Below, piece by piece: positions 25,698 through 34,488 of a DNA stretch of 64,000 nt. The translations under genes and the position numbers were made by a program. A model generated the notes under the pieces. It did no database searches. It was not told where the DNA came from and saw only the letters and a list, made by a program, of their open reading frames with translations. The DNA is taken from NCBI RefSeq assembly GCF_009762795.1, contig NZ_CP046400.1, positions 186,001 to 250,000 of the forward strand. Reading direction: 5' to 3'. Each line of letters begins with the position of its first letter. Position 1 is the stretch's first letter. Source of the DNA: Pseudodesulfovibrio cashew. GTDB taxonomy: Bacteria > Desulfobacterota > Desulfovibrionia > Desulfovibrionales > Desulfovibrionaceae.

Positions 25698-26000
25698 ATG
25701 AGCGTCATCGTTGATCTGACCATTTTCCCCATGGACAAAGGCGGCTCGGGGTTGAGCACTTACGTGTCCCGCGTCCTGAACCTCATCCGGGAGTCCGGCC
25801 TGAAACACCAACTGGGCCCCATGGGCACAGCCATCGAGGGTGAATGGGACGAGGTCATGGCCGTGGTCACCCGCTGCTACAAGGCGCTCGAACCTGACTG
25901 CGACCGGCTCTACGTCAACATCAAGGCGGACGTCCGCAAGGGCCGCACGGACGGGCTCAAGACAAAGGTCGGGGCGGTCATGGCCAAGGCCGGAAGTTGA
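25698..26000 (+). CDS. MTH1187/YkoF-type thiamine-binding protein
   Basis: A 100-aa protein of the DUF77 family: VDLTIFPMDKGGSGLSTYV at the start, YKLGPMGT-like HQLGPMGTAIEG in the middle, YVNIKADVRKGR near the end. Ferredoxin-like members form tetramers and some bind thiamine or hydroxymethylpyrimidine. It lies between the isochorismatase-like gene (35 bases upstream) and a Crp-type regulator gene (19 bases downstream). Confidence 0.85.
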   Translation: MSVIVDLTIFPMDKGGSGLSTYVSRVLNLIRESGLKHQLGPMGTAIEGEWDEVMAVVTRCYKALEPDCDRLYVNIKADVRKGRTDGLKTKVGAVMAKAGS

Positions 26001-26019
26001 CCCCTGCCCGGAGGCCCGC

Positions 26020-26673
26020 ATGACCATCATCCAGCAGCCGCTCCAGATGAAGCAGGTGTCCCGGGGGCACTACCTGATGCGCAACGTGCTCAAGCACAAC
26101 GTCGTATTCAATGAAGGAGCCAAAGGAGACGCCGCATACATCCTGACCGAGGGCAAGATCGAGATTTCCGGGATCATCGAGGGGCACAAGAAGGTCTTCG
26201 CCATCCTCAAGCCCATCTCTCTCTTCGGGGAGATGGCCCTGTTCCTGGACGAGGGGACGCGCACCGCCACGGCCACGGCCCTGGAGGACTCCAAGGTGGT
26301 GGTCGTGACCAAGGACGACCTCCAGGAATTCCTGCGCGAGTCCCCCAAAGTCATCGCGGCCATCATCACCGTACTGGTGGGACGCCTGAAGTCCACCACC
26401 CGCAAGGCCATGCAGGTGCCCTCCGTGGGCATGGGCGTGGTCCGCACCCTCGACCTCATGGCCGACCACGGGATCACCACCATCCGCTATGACAAAACCG
26501 TCCGCTCCCTGGCCGACACCTTCGTGACCACCCCGGAGCGCATCGAAGGCTACATCCACGGCCTGGCGGACCAACGCCTGCTCGTGGTGGGCCGCGACGA
26601 AAACGACACCCGGATCATCCGCCTGCGGGAAAAGCACCTGTTCAACGAAATCATGCGAAGTAAACAGGAGTAA
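26020..26673 (+). CDS. Crp/Fnr-family transcription regulator
   Basis: A 217-aa protein with a cyclic-nucleotide-binding beta roll (about residues 12-115: GDAAYILTEGKIEISG and SLFGEMALFLDEGTRTATATALE) and a C-terminal helical region with a degenerate winged helix (VRSLADTFVTTPERIEGYIHGLADQRLL). There are no Fnr-type Cys, so it is not an iron-sulfur oxygen sensor. GGAGG precedes the ATG. It probably regulates its own operon. The weak HTH means it could instead be a cNMP-binding protein only. Confidence 0.78.
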   Translation: MTIIQQPLQMKQVSRGHYLMRNVLKHNVVFNEGAKGDAAYILTEGKIEISGIIEGHKKVFAILKPISLFGEMALFLDEGTRTATATALEDSKVVVVTKDDLQEFLRESPKVIAAIITVLVGRLKSTTRKAMQVPSVGMGVVRTLDLMADHGITTIRYDKTVRSLADTFVTTPERIEGYIHGLADQRLLVVGRDENDTRIIRLREKHLFNEIMRSKQE

Positions 26674-26675
26674 CC

Positions 26676-27227
26676 ATGACGTCCGCCCCGCCGCCCTTTG
26701 CCGACACCGTCCTGCTCACCCGCCGCTGCGTCATGCGCCCCTGGCAAGATAGCGACGTGGCCCTGCTCCCGTCCATTGCCAGCACACGCAAGATTTCATG
26801 GAATACCTCCAACAAATTTCCCTACCCCTTCGGCGAGCCCGAGGCCCAACGGCTGCTTCGCTTCAGCAACGACGGCGCGGGAGAGGACGTCTGGCAGTTC
26901 GCGGTGGAATTCGGCGGAGAACTCGCCGGCAGTTGCGGCGCCATCCGGGGAACGGACGTCCAGGCGCACACCGCAACCATCGGCTACTGGCTCGGCGTCG
27001 ACTACTGGGGAAAGGGCATCGCCACGGAGATGGTCGCCCGGCTGGTGGACTACATGACGCTGGAAACGGACATCGAACAGTTGACCGCCACCTGCTACGG
27101 CTGGAACCCGGCCTCGGCGCGAGTGCTGGAGAAGGCGGGCTTCGAAAGGGAAGGCGTGCGCCGGGGTGTGGTCAAAAAATGGGGCGAGACCACGGACCTG
27201 CTCATCTATGGCAGGCCCCTCGCCTGA
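26676..27227 (+). CDS. RimJ/RimL-type GNAT acetyltransferase
   Basis: A 183-aa acetyltransferase of the RimL subgroup: N-terminal VLLTRRCVMRPWQDSD, acetyl-CoA loop GVDYWGKGIATEMVARLVDYM and the typical ATCYGWNPASARVLEKAGFEREGVRR. It starts two bases after the Crp-type gene and ends the operon. Members acetylate N-termini of proteins, antibiotics or small amines; the substrate here is unknown. Confidence 0.88.
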   Translation: MTSAPPPFADTVLLTRRCVMRPWQDSDVALLPSIASTRKISWNTSNKFPYPFGEPEAQRLLRFSNDGAGEDVWQFAVEFGGELAGSCGAIRGTDVQAHTATIGYWLGVDYWGKGIATEMVARLVDYMTLETDIEQLTATCYGWNPASARVLEKAGFEREGVRRGVVKKWGETTDLLIYGRPLA

Positions 27228-27234
27228 GGTCGGC

Positions 27235-27981
27235 TCACTCCAGGGCCACCAGCTCCAGCTCGCCCCAGGCGGCCACCTGTTTTCCGTACTGGGCGAAGAC
27301 CCCCTGCAAACCATGCCCGGCCAATTCCCTGGCCCGCTTGAGCACACGGTCCACGTCTGCCTCGGCCTTGAGCAGGTTGCACAGCGCCGTGGCCGCAGCG
27401 TCTGCCAATCGCGCGTCCGCCGCCCGGACGGCAACCAGATCGCCGGACCCCAGGCTCAAGGAATGGCCGATGGTCGCACTGGAGGCGCAGACCGCCGCCG
27501 GAAACGTTCCCGCCTCCAGGCGCAAGCCTATGACTGCCCCGGACTCAGGCTCGGGCAGGAGCGCCACCACGCGCTCCCGGGTGGAGCGAAGGTAGGTGTC
27601 GCCGCCGTTCTCAACCAGAATATTGGGGCTCTCGACGGCAAAGCGATCGCCTACGGCCTGGGCCACGGCCCCTGCCACGGCGGCCATGGGGCCAACCCCG
27701 CAGACTGAAGCGGCATCCGCCATGGCCCGAATAATCTCGGGCGCGGTCTCCGGCACGTCCAGCGGCACCAGCGACTCGGCGAACTCCGGGTGGAACATGA
27801 TCCAGTTCTTGATCTCGCCGCGCACCTGGGAAACAAATGAGGCGATCTCGTCCCGCAGGTCCTTTTCGGCCACCACCAGCAGGTCGGTCTGCTCCACAGC
27901 CACCTGAAAACGAACCTCGCCCCCCCTCGGCCGGATGGCGTCGCGGTAGTCGCGGGCTGTGGAAAGATGGCGTTTGTTCAT
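27235..27981 (-). CDS. UPF0280 family protein (ApbE-like fold)
   Basis: A 248-aa protein. Recognisable marks are GPMAAVAGAVAQAVG near residue 97, ESPNILVENGGDTYL near 115 and CASSATIGHSLSLGSGD near 168, the UPF0280 set distantly related to FAD:protein FMN transferase ApbE. The exact reaction is unknown. It is the second gene of a minus-strand pair with the LUD-domain gene 126 bases upstream. Confidence 0.85.
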   Translation of the reverse strand: MNKRHLSTARDYRDAIRPRGGEVRFQVAVEQTDLLVVAEKDLRDEIASFVSQVRGEIKNWIMFHPEFAESLVPLDVPETAPEIIRAMADAASVCGVGPMAAVAGAVAQAVGDRFAVESPNILVENGGDTYLRSTRERVVALLPEPESGAVIGLRLEAGTFPAAVCASSATIGHSLSLGSGDLVAVRAADARLADAAATALCNLLKAEADVDRVLKRARELAGHGLQGVFAQYGKQVAAWGELELVALE

Positions 27982-28107
27982 GGACGGGGCCTCCGAGGCG
28001 ATGTTCGTAAAAGGGAACCAGTTTGGAACAGGGTTGGGAACAGGTTTTCCACACCTCTCGGCGGAGCGGGCGGAAAACCTCTTCTCGAATCGGACAGGGA
28101 GCCGGGC

Positions 28108-28761
28108 CTAGAAGCCCATATCCTCGTTGATCAGAACGACCTTGATGCGGCCCTTGGGAAAGGACTTCTCGGTGATGCACCAGACGTTGCAGATGCGCTG
28201 GGGCGACTCGCAATCCATGCAATAGCCGGTCTTGACGCACGGGGTCTTCATGTCCAGGCGCATGGTGTTGACCGGAGCCACGTATTCCTTGATCCGGTCC
28301 ATGGCCCGCTGAAGGTCGGGCACGAGCTTGTTGCGCGACAACAGGATGATGACGTTCTTCGGGCCGAAGGTAATGGCTCCGGTGCGATTGCCGATCATGT
28401 CCAGGTTGACCAGGTGCCCCTCCTCGGTGACTGCGTTGGTGCCGGTCAGGAAGCAATCCACCAGCAGGGCCTGGCGGCGGCGCTCGTACTTGTCCTCGTT
28501 GGACAGGGAGTGGTCCCAGGTGTCCAGGGTTTCATACTCGTCCCCGTCGCGCAGAATCTCGTAGAGTCCGGTGGATGCCAGGGTGGTGGAGCCGCCCCAG
28601 GACAGGGTCCGGGGCTTGATGGCGGGCAGGATGTCGTTGAGCACCAGGTCCTTGGCGGCGGCCGCCGAATCGGCCAGATAGACGTCGAAACCGTTTTTTT
28701 CGAGCTTGGGCTTCAGTTCACGAAGATTGAGATTCCAAAAATTATCGATGGGCTTGTCCAT
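28108..28761 (-). CDS. LUD-domain (lactate-utilisation type) protein
   Basis: A 217-aa protein of the LUD/YkgG (DUF162) family: LSWGGSTTLASTGLYEIL, FLTGTNAVTEEGHLVNLDMIGNR (20-residue parts of the hallmark), and FGPKNVIILLSRNKLVPDL. A C-terminal Cys cluster (PCVKTGYCMDCESPQRICNV) could bind a metal or Fe-S cluster. In lactate operons relatives assist LutABC, but no lactate gene is adjacent. AAGGAG precedes the ATG at 28761; the longer frame runs through the upstream intergenic region. Confidence 0.85.
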   Translation of the reverse strand: MDKPIDNFWNLNLRELKPKLEKNGFDVYLADSAAAAKDLVLNDILPAIKPRTLSWGGSTTLASTGLYEILRDGDEYETLDTWDHSLSNEDKYERRRQALLVDCFLTGTNAVTEEGHLVNLDMIGNRTGAITFGPKNVIILLSRNKLVPDLQRAMDRIKEYVAPVNTMRLDMKTPCVKTGYCMDCESPQRICNVWCITEKSFPKGRIKVVLINEDMGF

Positions 28762-28920
28762 ATCGTCTCCTTGGCTTGCTGTAATTGCTGCCGAATCGGA
28801 CCGGTTCCGGCGAGAGGGTGAAAAAAGACTCGCCTTCGGCAGGGAAATCTTGTAGCAGAATTCGCGCCCGCGAGGAAGCGGCCCATGGACAGGCCTCGCC
28901 AAGCGGCGTGATTTTTGGTC

Positions 28921-28949
28921 TTGACGACCGCCAGGGACCCGGTTATATG
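28921..28949 (+). promoter_or_regulatory. Promoter of the rpmH-rnpA-yidD-yidC operon
   Basis: TTGACG and TATATG separated by exactly 17 bases, 55 bases before the rpmH start. One of the best sigma-70-type promoters in the window. Confidence 0.75.
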
Positions 28950-29003
28950 CTTCCGTTCACCGGAACTTTTACCGCGAAATTTTACTCTCAGGAGATTAGC
29001 GAT

Positions 29004-29138
29004 ATGAAACGTACTTATCAGCCCAGCAAATGCCGCCGCAAGAGGACTCACGGTTTCCTGGTGCGTTCCCGCACCAAAAACGGTCGCGCGGTGCTCCGCC
29101 GCCGTCGCGCCAAAGGGCGTAAGAGATTAGCCGTTTAG
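29004..29138 (+). CDS. rpmH: 50S ribosomal protein L34
   Basis: A 44-aa, highly basic ribosomal protein: [18 protein letters not shown] followed by [23 protein letters not shown] precedes the ATG. It is the first gene of the conserved rpmH-rnpA-yidD-yidC-jag cluster. Its last 13 bases overlap the inferred start of rnpA. Confidence 0.97.
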   Translation: MKRTYQPSKCRRKRTHGFLVRSRTKNGRAVLRRRRAKGRKRLAV

Positions 29139-29509
29139 CTTGGAACAAGGAGCGTCGGCTGCTCAAAAGCCCCGAGTTCACGGAATGCTATGAACGGGGC
29201 AGGAAATATTTCACTAGAAATTTCATCCTGTTCGTTAAACGGCGCAATGAAGGCCAGGGCGGTATCCGCCTTGGCCTTACCGTGAGCAAGAAGATGGGCC
29301 ATGCGGTGGCGCGCAACCGGATCAAAAGGGTGGTGCGCGAGTATTTCCGGCTGCATCAGTTCGAGTTTTACCTGCCTCTGGACATCGTCGTCGTTCCGAA
29401 GCGGAACCTTGAGGCCAAGCAGCTCACACTCGCCCTCGCCATAGAAGAGTTCACCCCGCTTTTAGCCCGCATCCGCGCGGAAGCGGCGGCCTCACAAGAG
29501 AGGAAATGA
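29126..29509 (+). CDS. rnpA: Ribonuclease P protein component (inferred AUU start)
   Basis: Protein subunit of RNase P for tRNA 5' processing. The RNR motif is in [17 protein letters not shown]. No ATG, GTG or TTG occurs in frame until the GTG at 29282, which would remove the conserved N-terminal half. From ATT at 29126 the frame reads [16 protein letters not shown], aligning residue for residue with E. coli RnpA KLAFPRELRLLTPSQF, and the ATT falls at the E. coli start position. AAAGGG lies eight bases upstream. A CTG at 29159 preceded by AAGGAG is the alternative. The 127-aa length is normal. Overlaps rpmH by 13 bases and yidD by 4. Confidence 0.85.
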   Translation: MSRLAWNKERRLLKSPEFTECYERGRKYFTRNFILFVKRRNEGQGGIRLGLTVSKKMGHAVARNRIKRVVREYFRLHQFEFYLPLDIVVVPKRNLEAKQLTLALAIEEFTPLLARIRAEAAASQERK

Positions 29510-29784
29510 TGCGCTCCATACTATTGGCGCTCATTTGGTTCTACCAAAAACTCATCTCTCCCTTGCTGCCAGCGGCATGCAGGTTCTATCCGACGTGCTC
29601 CGAGTACGCGAAGGAAGCTGTCATCCGACATGGTGCGTTCAAGGGTACCCTTCTCGCGTCCTGGCGTCTCCTTCGTTGCCAGCCATTATGTAACGGGGGC
29701 TACGACCCCGTCCCGGCCGTCTGGCCAGACCCTCAAATGATAGCGAGAATCACCCCATGGACAAGCAGGAGAAAATCCGCCTAG
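29506..29784 (+). CDS. yidD: Membrane protein insertion efficiency factor YidD
   Basis: A 92-aa protein with the family signature [18 protein letters not shown] plus [13 protein letters not shown]; an N-terminal amphipathic helix attaches it to the inner membrane, where it aids YidC. It starts in the overlap with the rnpA stop (ATGATG; the second ATG at 29509 has better spacing from GAGAGGA) and overlaps yidC by 28 bases. Confidence 0.95.
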   Translation: MMRSILLALIWFYQKLISPLLPAACRFYPTCSEYAKEAVIRHGAFKGTLLASWRLLRCQPLCNGGYDPVPAVWPDPQMIARITPWTSRRKSA

Positions 29785-31412
29785 TCATTGCAATGGCCCT
29801 GAGTGCCGTGGTCATCTTCGGATGGTCATACTTCATGGGCCCCTCGGCCGAAGAAAAGGCCGAAATGGCCCGCAAGGCCGCCGAAGCCGAAAAGAAAACC
29901 GCCGCTCTCACCCAGCAGGCCCCCGAGACCAAGGCCGCTCCCGCCGCCCCCGCTTCCGCATTCGTTCCCAGCGAAGGCGTCACCGTCAAGGTGGACACCC
30001 CGCTGTACACCGCCGTGTTCAACTCCCAGGGCGGCATCCTCGAAAAGTTCATCCTGAAGAACTACAAGGACTCCATCGAGAAGGATTCCCCCAACGTGGA
30101 CCTCATCGGCGAAAACGCCTTTGCCAAGGGTCCCCTGGGTCTGTTCCTGTCCCGTGGCGGCGACGACCAGGTCCACACCTGGCTGCACGGCCAGTGGTCC
30201 TTTGACGGTTCCGACATCAACCTCGACCAGGGCACCAAGACTCTGACCTTCACCGGCCAGGTGCACGGCTTCCGCATCGAGCGCGTGCTGACCTTCCACG
30301 CCGACACCTATCTCGTGGAGGAGAACACCAAGGTCACCAACCTCAACGCCACCGGCGTGGAGGGCGGCATCTCCTACACCGCGGCCGCCAAGTCCATGTC
30401 CGCAGAGGACAACCGCTACAACCCGACCAAGGTCGCCTACATGACCTCGGACGCCCGCGAGGAAGTGACCGACCGCGAAGACCTCCAGAAGGATGGCCTG
30501 ACAGCCACCGGCGACCTCAAGTGGGGCGTCATCGAATCCAACTATTTCATGTTCGCCGTGCTGCCCGGCAGCAGCGAATCCGCGTTGTCCGCAGGCTATC
30601 AGGACGACGTGTTCCGCATGGCCGTGAACGAGGAAGCCACCTTCATGCCCAACGTGGCCAAGACCTTCAAGGCGTCCTACTTCATCGGCCCCACGGACCG
30701 CGACATGCTCGCTAAGATGCCCAACCAGCTGGCCGACGTCGTGAACTTCGGCTGGTTCGACTTCCTGGCCAAGCCCCTGCTCATCGGCCTGAACTTCTTC
30801 TACAAGTACGTAGGCAACTACGGCGTCGCCATCATCATCCTGACCATCATCATCAAGATGATCTTCTGGCCTCTCTCCCAGAAGAGCTACGCCTCCATGG
30901 AAAAGATGAAGAAGCTCCAGCCCATGGTCAACAAGCTGCGCGAGAAGTACGGCGACGACAAGCAGCGTCTCAACCAGGAGACCATGGCCCTGTACAAGAC
31001 CTACAAGGTCAACCCAATGGGCGGCTGTCTGCCCATGGTCGTGCAGATCCCCGTCTTCTTCGGCCTGTACAAGGCCCTGCTCGGTGCGGTTGAACTGCGG
31101 CACGCCCCGTTCATCGCGCACGTGCCGTTCACCGACCTGCCCTGGCTGGCCGACCTGTCCGCCAAGGACCCGTATTACATCACCCCCATCATCATGGGCG
31201 CGTCCATGTTCCTGCAGCAGAAAATGACTCCCAATGCAGGTGACCCGACCCAGCAGAAGATCATGCTCTTCATGCCCCTGGTCTTCACCTTCATGTTCCT
31301 GCAGTTCCCGTCCGGACTGGTCATCTACTGGCTGCTCAACAACATCCTCTCCATCGGCCAGCAGCTCATGATCGCCCGCGCAGGCAAAGCCAAATCCGCC
31401 CAGAACGACTAA
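29757..31412 (+). CDS. yidC: Membrane protein insertase YidC
   Basis: Inserts and folds inner-membrane proteins, alone or with Sec. The 551-aa protein has an N-terminal anchor helix ([17 protein letters not shown]), an Ala/Pro-rich linker, a periplasmic beta domain (about 75-330) and the conserved C-terminal five-helix core, including [38 protein letters not shown] and [14 protein letters not shown]. It is translationally linked to yidD. Confidence 0.96.
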   Translation: MDKQEKIRLVIAMALSAVVIFGWSYFMGPSAEEKAEMARKAAEAEKKTAALTQQAPETKAAPAAPASAFVPSEGVTVKVDTPLYTAVFNSQGGILEKFILKNYKDSIEKDSPNVDLIGENAFAKGPLGLFLSRGGDDQVHTWLHGQWSFDGSDINLDQGTKTLTFTGQVHGFRIERVLTFHADTYLVEENTKVTNLNATGVEGGISYTAAAKSMSAEDNRYNPTKVAYMTSDAREEVTDREDLQKDGLTATGDLKWGVIESNYFMFAVLPGSSESALSAGYQDDVFRMAVNEEATFMPNVAKTFKASYFIGPTDRDMLAKMPNQLADVVNFGWFDFLAKPLLIGLNFFYKYVGNYGVAIIILTIIIKMIFWPLSQKSYASMEKMKKLQPMVNKLREKYGDDKQRLNQETMALYKTYKVNPMGGCLPMVVQIPVFFGLYKALLGAVELRHAPFIAHVPFTDLPWLADLSAKDPYYITPIIMGASMFLQQKMTPNAGDPTQQKIMLFMPLVFTFMFLQFPSGLVIYWLLNNILSIGQQLMIARAGKAKSAQND

Positions 31413-31462
31413 CAGCGCCACCGGGGGGCCCTATCACCCCGGCATGATAAGGATACGAAACC

Positions 31463-32566
31463 ATGAGTGACTTCAAGGAATTCCAGGGCAAGGACCTGGA
31501 CGAGGCCATAGAAAGCGCCTGCGATTACTTCAATCTAAAACGGGACCGGCTGGAAATCGAAATAATGTCCGGCGGCTCCTCCGGCATCTTCGGCATCATG
31601 GGCGTCAAAAAGGCCAAGGTCAAAGCCCGCCCCCGTGCCCAGGTCAACACCTCGGACATTCTCAACGGCGAAGCAAAGAAGCCGGAAAAGAAGGCGAAGC
31701 CCGCGCCCCGGCGCGAGCCGGAAAAGGCCCCGGAACCGGAAGCCGCAGCCGAGCCCGCAGCCGAGCCCGCAGCGGTCAGCGAACCCGCCCAGACCATTGA
31801 GCCCGGCAACCAGGCCGAGGCCGAAGTGGACTTCGAGGAGCTGGACAACAAGGTCAATGGCAACGTGATGGAGGAAGAGGTTGACCTCGACTCCCTCGAC
31901 GAGCAGGTCAACGGCAATGTCGCCCCGGATGAACGCGAACCCAAACCCAAAAAAAAGCGCGATCGCAAGCCCCGCGAGAAGAAGGCCCGTGAGGAGCGAA
32001 AGCCCCGGGAAAGGAAGCCTCGCGAAAGGAAGCCTCGCCCTGAACCGCGTGAGGAACGCCCCCGCGCCAACATGGCCGATTTCGATCCCGAGGTGCTGAC
32101 CAGCGCCACTACCGAGGTCATGACCGAGCTGCTCAAGCCCATCGTTGGCGAGACCACCCTCGAAGTGACCATCGAGACCGACCGGGTCAAGGTTTTCATC
32201 GATGACGAAGAAAACTCCGGCCTGATCATCGGCCGCGAGGGACAGACTCTGTCCTCCCTCCAGTACCTGGTCAATCGCCTGGTCTCCCGCAAGATGGAGG
32301 CCTCGGTGCGCATCCAGGTGGACACCGGCGACTACCGCGAGCGCCAGGACGACAAGCTCAGGCAGATCGCCGAGCACCTGGCCGAAAAGGCCGCCGACCT
32401 CGGCCGGACCCAGTCCACCAAGCCCCTTTCCTCCTACCACCGCAGGGTGGTGCACCTGACCCTGCAGGAGCACGAGGAAGTCTTCACCCGCTCCAAGGGC
32501 GACGGCCCCATGAAGCGCGTGCTCATCGTGCCCAAAAGCCGCCGGGACAGCCGCTCCCGCCGCTAG
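31463..32566 (+). CDS. jag: RNA-binding protein Jag/KhpB
   Basis: A 367-aa protein with three parts. The Jag-N domain (residues 1-52) ends GGSSGIFGIMGVKKAKV. A long charged linker (about 55-205) is rich in Lys/Arg/Glu/Pro, with the repeat LDNKVNGNV/LDEQVNGNV. The KH domain (IGREGQTLSSLQYLVNRLV) and R3H domain (SYHRRVVHLTLQEHEEVFT) form the C-terminus. It binds RNA and is usually linked to membrane or cell-wall functions. It is last in the yidC operon, 50 bases after yidC. Confidence 0.93.
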   Translation: MSDFKEFQGKDLDEAIESACDYFNLKRDRLEIEIMSGGSSGIFGIMGVKKAKVKARPRAQVNTSDILNGEAKKPEKKAKPAPRREPEKAPEPEAAAEPAAEPAAVSEPAQTIEPGNQAEAEVDFEELDNKVNGNVMEEEVDLDSLDEQVNGNVAPDEREPKPKKKRDRKPREKKAREERKPRERKPRERKPRPEPREERPRANMADFDPEVLTSATTEVMTELLKPIVGETTLEVTIETDRVKVFIDDEENSGLIIGREGQTLSSLQYLVNRLVSRKMEASVRIQVDTGDYRERQDDKLRQIAEHLAEKAADLGRTQSTKPLSSYHRRVVHLTLQEHEEVFTRSKGDGPMKRVLIVPKSRRDSRSRR

Positions 32567-32587
32567 GCGCGACAGATACGACGAAAC

Positions 32588-32620
32588 AAAAGGCCGGAGG
32601 AAAATCCTCCGGCCTTTTTT
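32588..32620 (+). terminator. Rho-independent terminator after jag
   Basis: A 13- to 14-bp stem AAAAGGCCGGAGGA with a 3-base loop, followed by TTTTTT. Confidence 0.93.
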
Positions 32621-32712
32621 ATGACCCAGCACTGGTTGGCAAAAAAATCACTACTCCATTTCCCTCTACTCCTCGGCTAAACAGCACGGCCTTGGCGCAC
32701 GCACAACTCTGA

Positions 32713-32765
32713 GCGAAGCGGACCCAAAGAGTTTAGGAAGGGAGAGGGGATGGGGGGCCGGAGGC
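32713..32765 (+). repeat. Dispersed intergenic repeat, copy C (short)
   Basis: Starts GCGAAGCGGACCCAAAGAG, continues TTTAGGAAGGGAGAGGGGAT and ends GGGGGGCCGGAGGC. It matches both ends of copy A but lacks the AACCTTTT hairpin core. Its GGAGGC end lies eight bases from the lgt stop. Confidence 0.7.
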
Positions 32766-32772
32766 TTCCACC

Positions 32773-33585
32773 CTACCGGAATTCAGCGGGGATGGTCGGG
32801 TGAGTCTGCTCGCGACGGTAGGCCCAGACCAGGTAACCCGCGCCGAAGACGATCATGGGCAGGCACAACACCTGTCCCATGGACATCCAGTCCAGGGCCA
32901 CGAAACCGAGCTGGGCATCGGGCTGGCGGGCGAACTCCACCGTGAAGCGGAACACCCCGTAGCCGAGCAGGAACAGCGCCCCCACGCACCCCTTGGGGCG
33001 GGGCTTGGCCGAATAGAACCAGACGATGAGGAAAAGCAGCACGCCTTCGAGGGCGGCCTCGTAGAGCTGGGAGGGGTGCCGCGGCTGGTACCCCGCGCCG
33101 GGAAAGACCATGCCCCACCAGCCGTCCGTGGGGCGGCCCCACAGCTCCGCGTTGATGAAATTGCCGATGCGTCCGAAAAACAGGCCCGGCGGCACCAGCG
33201 GGGAAACGAAATCCCCCACCTCGGGAAAGGTCATGCCGTGTTTCCTGCCGAAGAGCCAACAGGCCAGGAGAACGCCGAGCATGCCGCCGTGAAAGGACAT
33301 GCCGCCTTCCCATACGTAGAAGATCTTGTACGGATACCCGGCGTAGTAGCTGAAGTTGTAGAACAGGCAGTAGCCGAGCCGTCCGCCCGCCACCACGCCG
33401 ACCACGGCCCAGGTGATGAAGTCGTCGAAACTTTGCGGCGTCATCTTGTTCCAGGGCTTGGTCGCCCGGTAGCGGCCGAGGAGCCAGCCCGAGGCCACGC
33501 CGAAGACGTACATCATCCCGTACCAACGGATGTGCAGCGGGCCGATGGAGATCATGTCCGGGTCGAAATAGGGGTAGCTGAGCAT
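32773..33585 (-). CDS. lgt: Prolipoprotein diacylglyceryl transferase
   Basis: Transfers diacylglycerol from phosphatidylglycerol to the lipobox Cys of prolipoproteins, the first step of lipoprotein maturation. The 270-aa membrane protein shows IRWYGMMYVFGV near residue 20, GGMSFHGGMLG near 92 and the Lgt signature FFGRIGNFINAELWGRP near 130, with HPSQLYEA following. The start at 33585 has a weak ribosome site. The product would process the META lipoprotein seen at 15.2 kb. Confidence 0.95.
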   Translation of the reverse strand: MLSYPYFDPDMISIGPLHIRWYGMMYVFGVASGWLLGRYRATKPWNKMTPQSFDDFITWAVVGVVAGGRLGYCLFYNFSYYAGYPYKIFYVWEGGMSFHGGMLGVLLACWLFGRKHGMTFPEVGDFVSPLVPPGLFFGRIGNFINAELWGRPTDGWWGMVFPGAGYQPRHPSQLYEAALEGVLLFLIVWFYSAKPRPKGCVGALFLLGYGVFRFTVEFARQPDAQLGFVALDWMSMGQVLCLPMIVFGAGYLVWAYRREQTHPTIPAEFR

Positions 33586-33690
33586 AAGTGGTCGCGGCGG
33601 CTGCCGTCTTTGTTTTCTCGTAAAATTCGGGTAAGCTGGGTCGGCAACAAGGTGGGCCTTTTTGATTTGGACGTCAACCCCGGACCAGAG

Positions 33691-34443
33691 ATGCACAAGG
33701 AAAAGACGCAGGACCTCGACATAGTGGACATGCCCTTCGAAGGGCTGGCCGCCTATTGGCTGTCGGTCAAGAAGATCATGGACACCAAAAAGGGGCGCAC
33801 CTTCCTCGACGAAGAGATCGCACACACCGACGAGCCCTACATCCTCCATCTGCTGGAAACGGTCTTCACGTCCTTTTCCCGACGCATGGTCCGGCGCCTG
33901 GCAGGAGTGAAGAAGGAAATCCTGCTGGAGGACTACGGGCGCAAGATCGACCTGATGCGCATCGCGGCCTATGCCATCGCCTCCGGGGAGAACCCGCGCA
34001 TGACCCTGGTCCGCATGGACTCCAAGTTCGCGTCGCCGCTCATCCAGGAAGACAAGGCCCTGGAGATGGCCACCGCCATGTTCAACGCCATCAAGCCCAA
34101 AGGCGTCAATCTCGGCATGCTCCTGTCCGTGGACCACAAGGTCCAGGCCGACAGGTTGTTGGTAAAATTGCTCTTTTTCGTCATGTTTGCCCGGCGCGAA
34201 TCCAAGCAGAACCTAGACCGTTTCCTGCCTTACCTCGGTTCGCGCTTCTTTTCCGAAGGTGTCTCCCTGGCCATCGACAACTTCGAGGCCGACTTCCTGG
34301 CCCACCACCTGATGAGCATGCGCGACAACGTCATAACCGAAACCGGACGCAAGATGGACATGGCCCTGGAAATGGCCCTGGCCATCCGCGACAAGCTCCC
34401 CTACGATGACGTCTTCCGCATTGCCCGGGCCTACATGCCCTAG
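33691..34443 (+). CDS. Hypothetical protein, 250 aa
   Basis: Unrecognised, mostly helical soluble protein: N-terminal acidic segment, TYILHLLETVF-like helices, a basic patch (RRMVRRLAGVKKEIL), and MLLSVDHKVQADRLLVKLLFF in the middle. There is no signal peptide or known motif. The ATG at 33691 is used; an in-frame GTG at 33652 would add MGLFDLDVNPGPE and cannot be excluded. It is divergent from lgt and followed 45 bases later by an exported protein gene. Confidence 0.65.
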   Translation: MHKEKTQDLDIVDMPFEGLAAYWLSVKKIMDTKKGRTFLDEEIAHTDEPYILHLLETVFTSFSRRMVRRLAGVKKEILLEDYGRKIDLMRIAAYAIASGENPRMTLVRMDSKFASPLIQEDKALEMATAMFNAIKPKGVNLGMLLSVDHKVQADRLLVKLLFFVMFARRESKQNLDRFLPYLGSRFFSEGVSLAIDNFEADFLAHHLMSMRDNVITETGRKMDMALEMALAIRDKLPYDDVFRIARAYMP

Positions 34444-34488
34444 CGGACAGGACTCCATTTCCGGCACAGCATTTCAAGGATATATACA

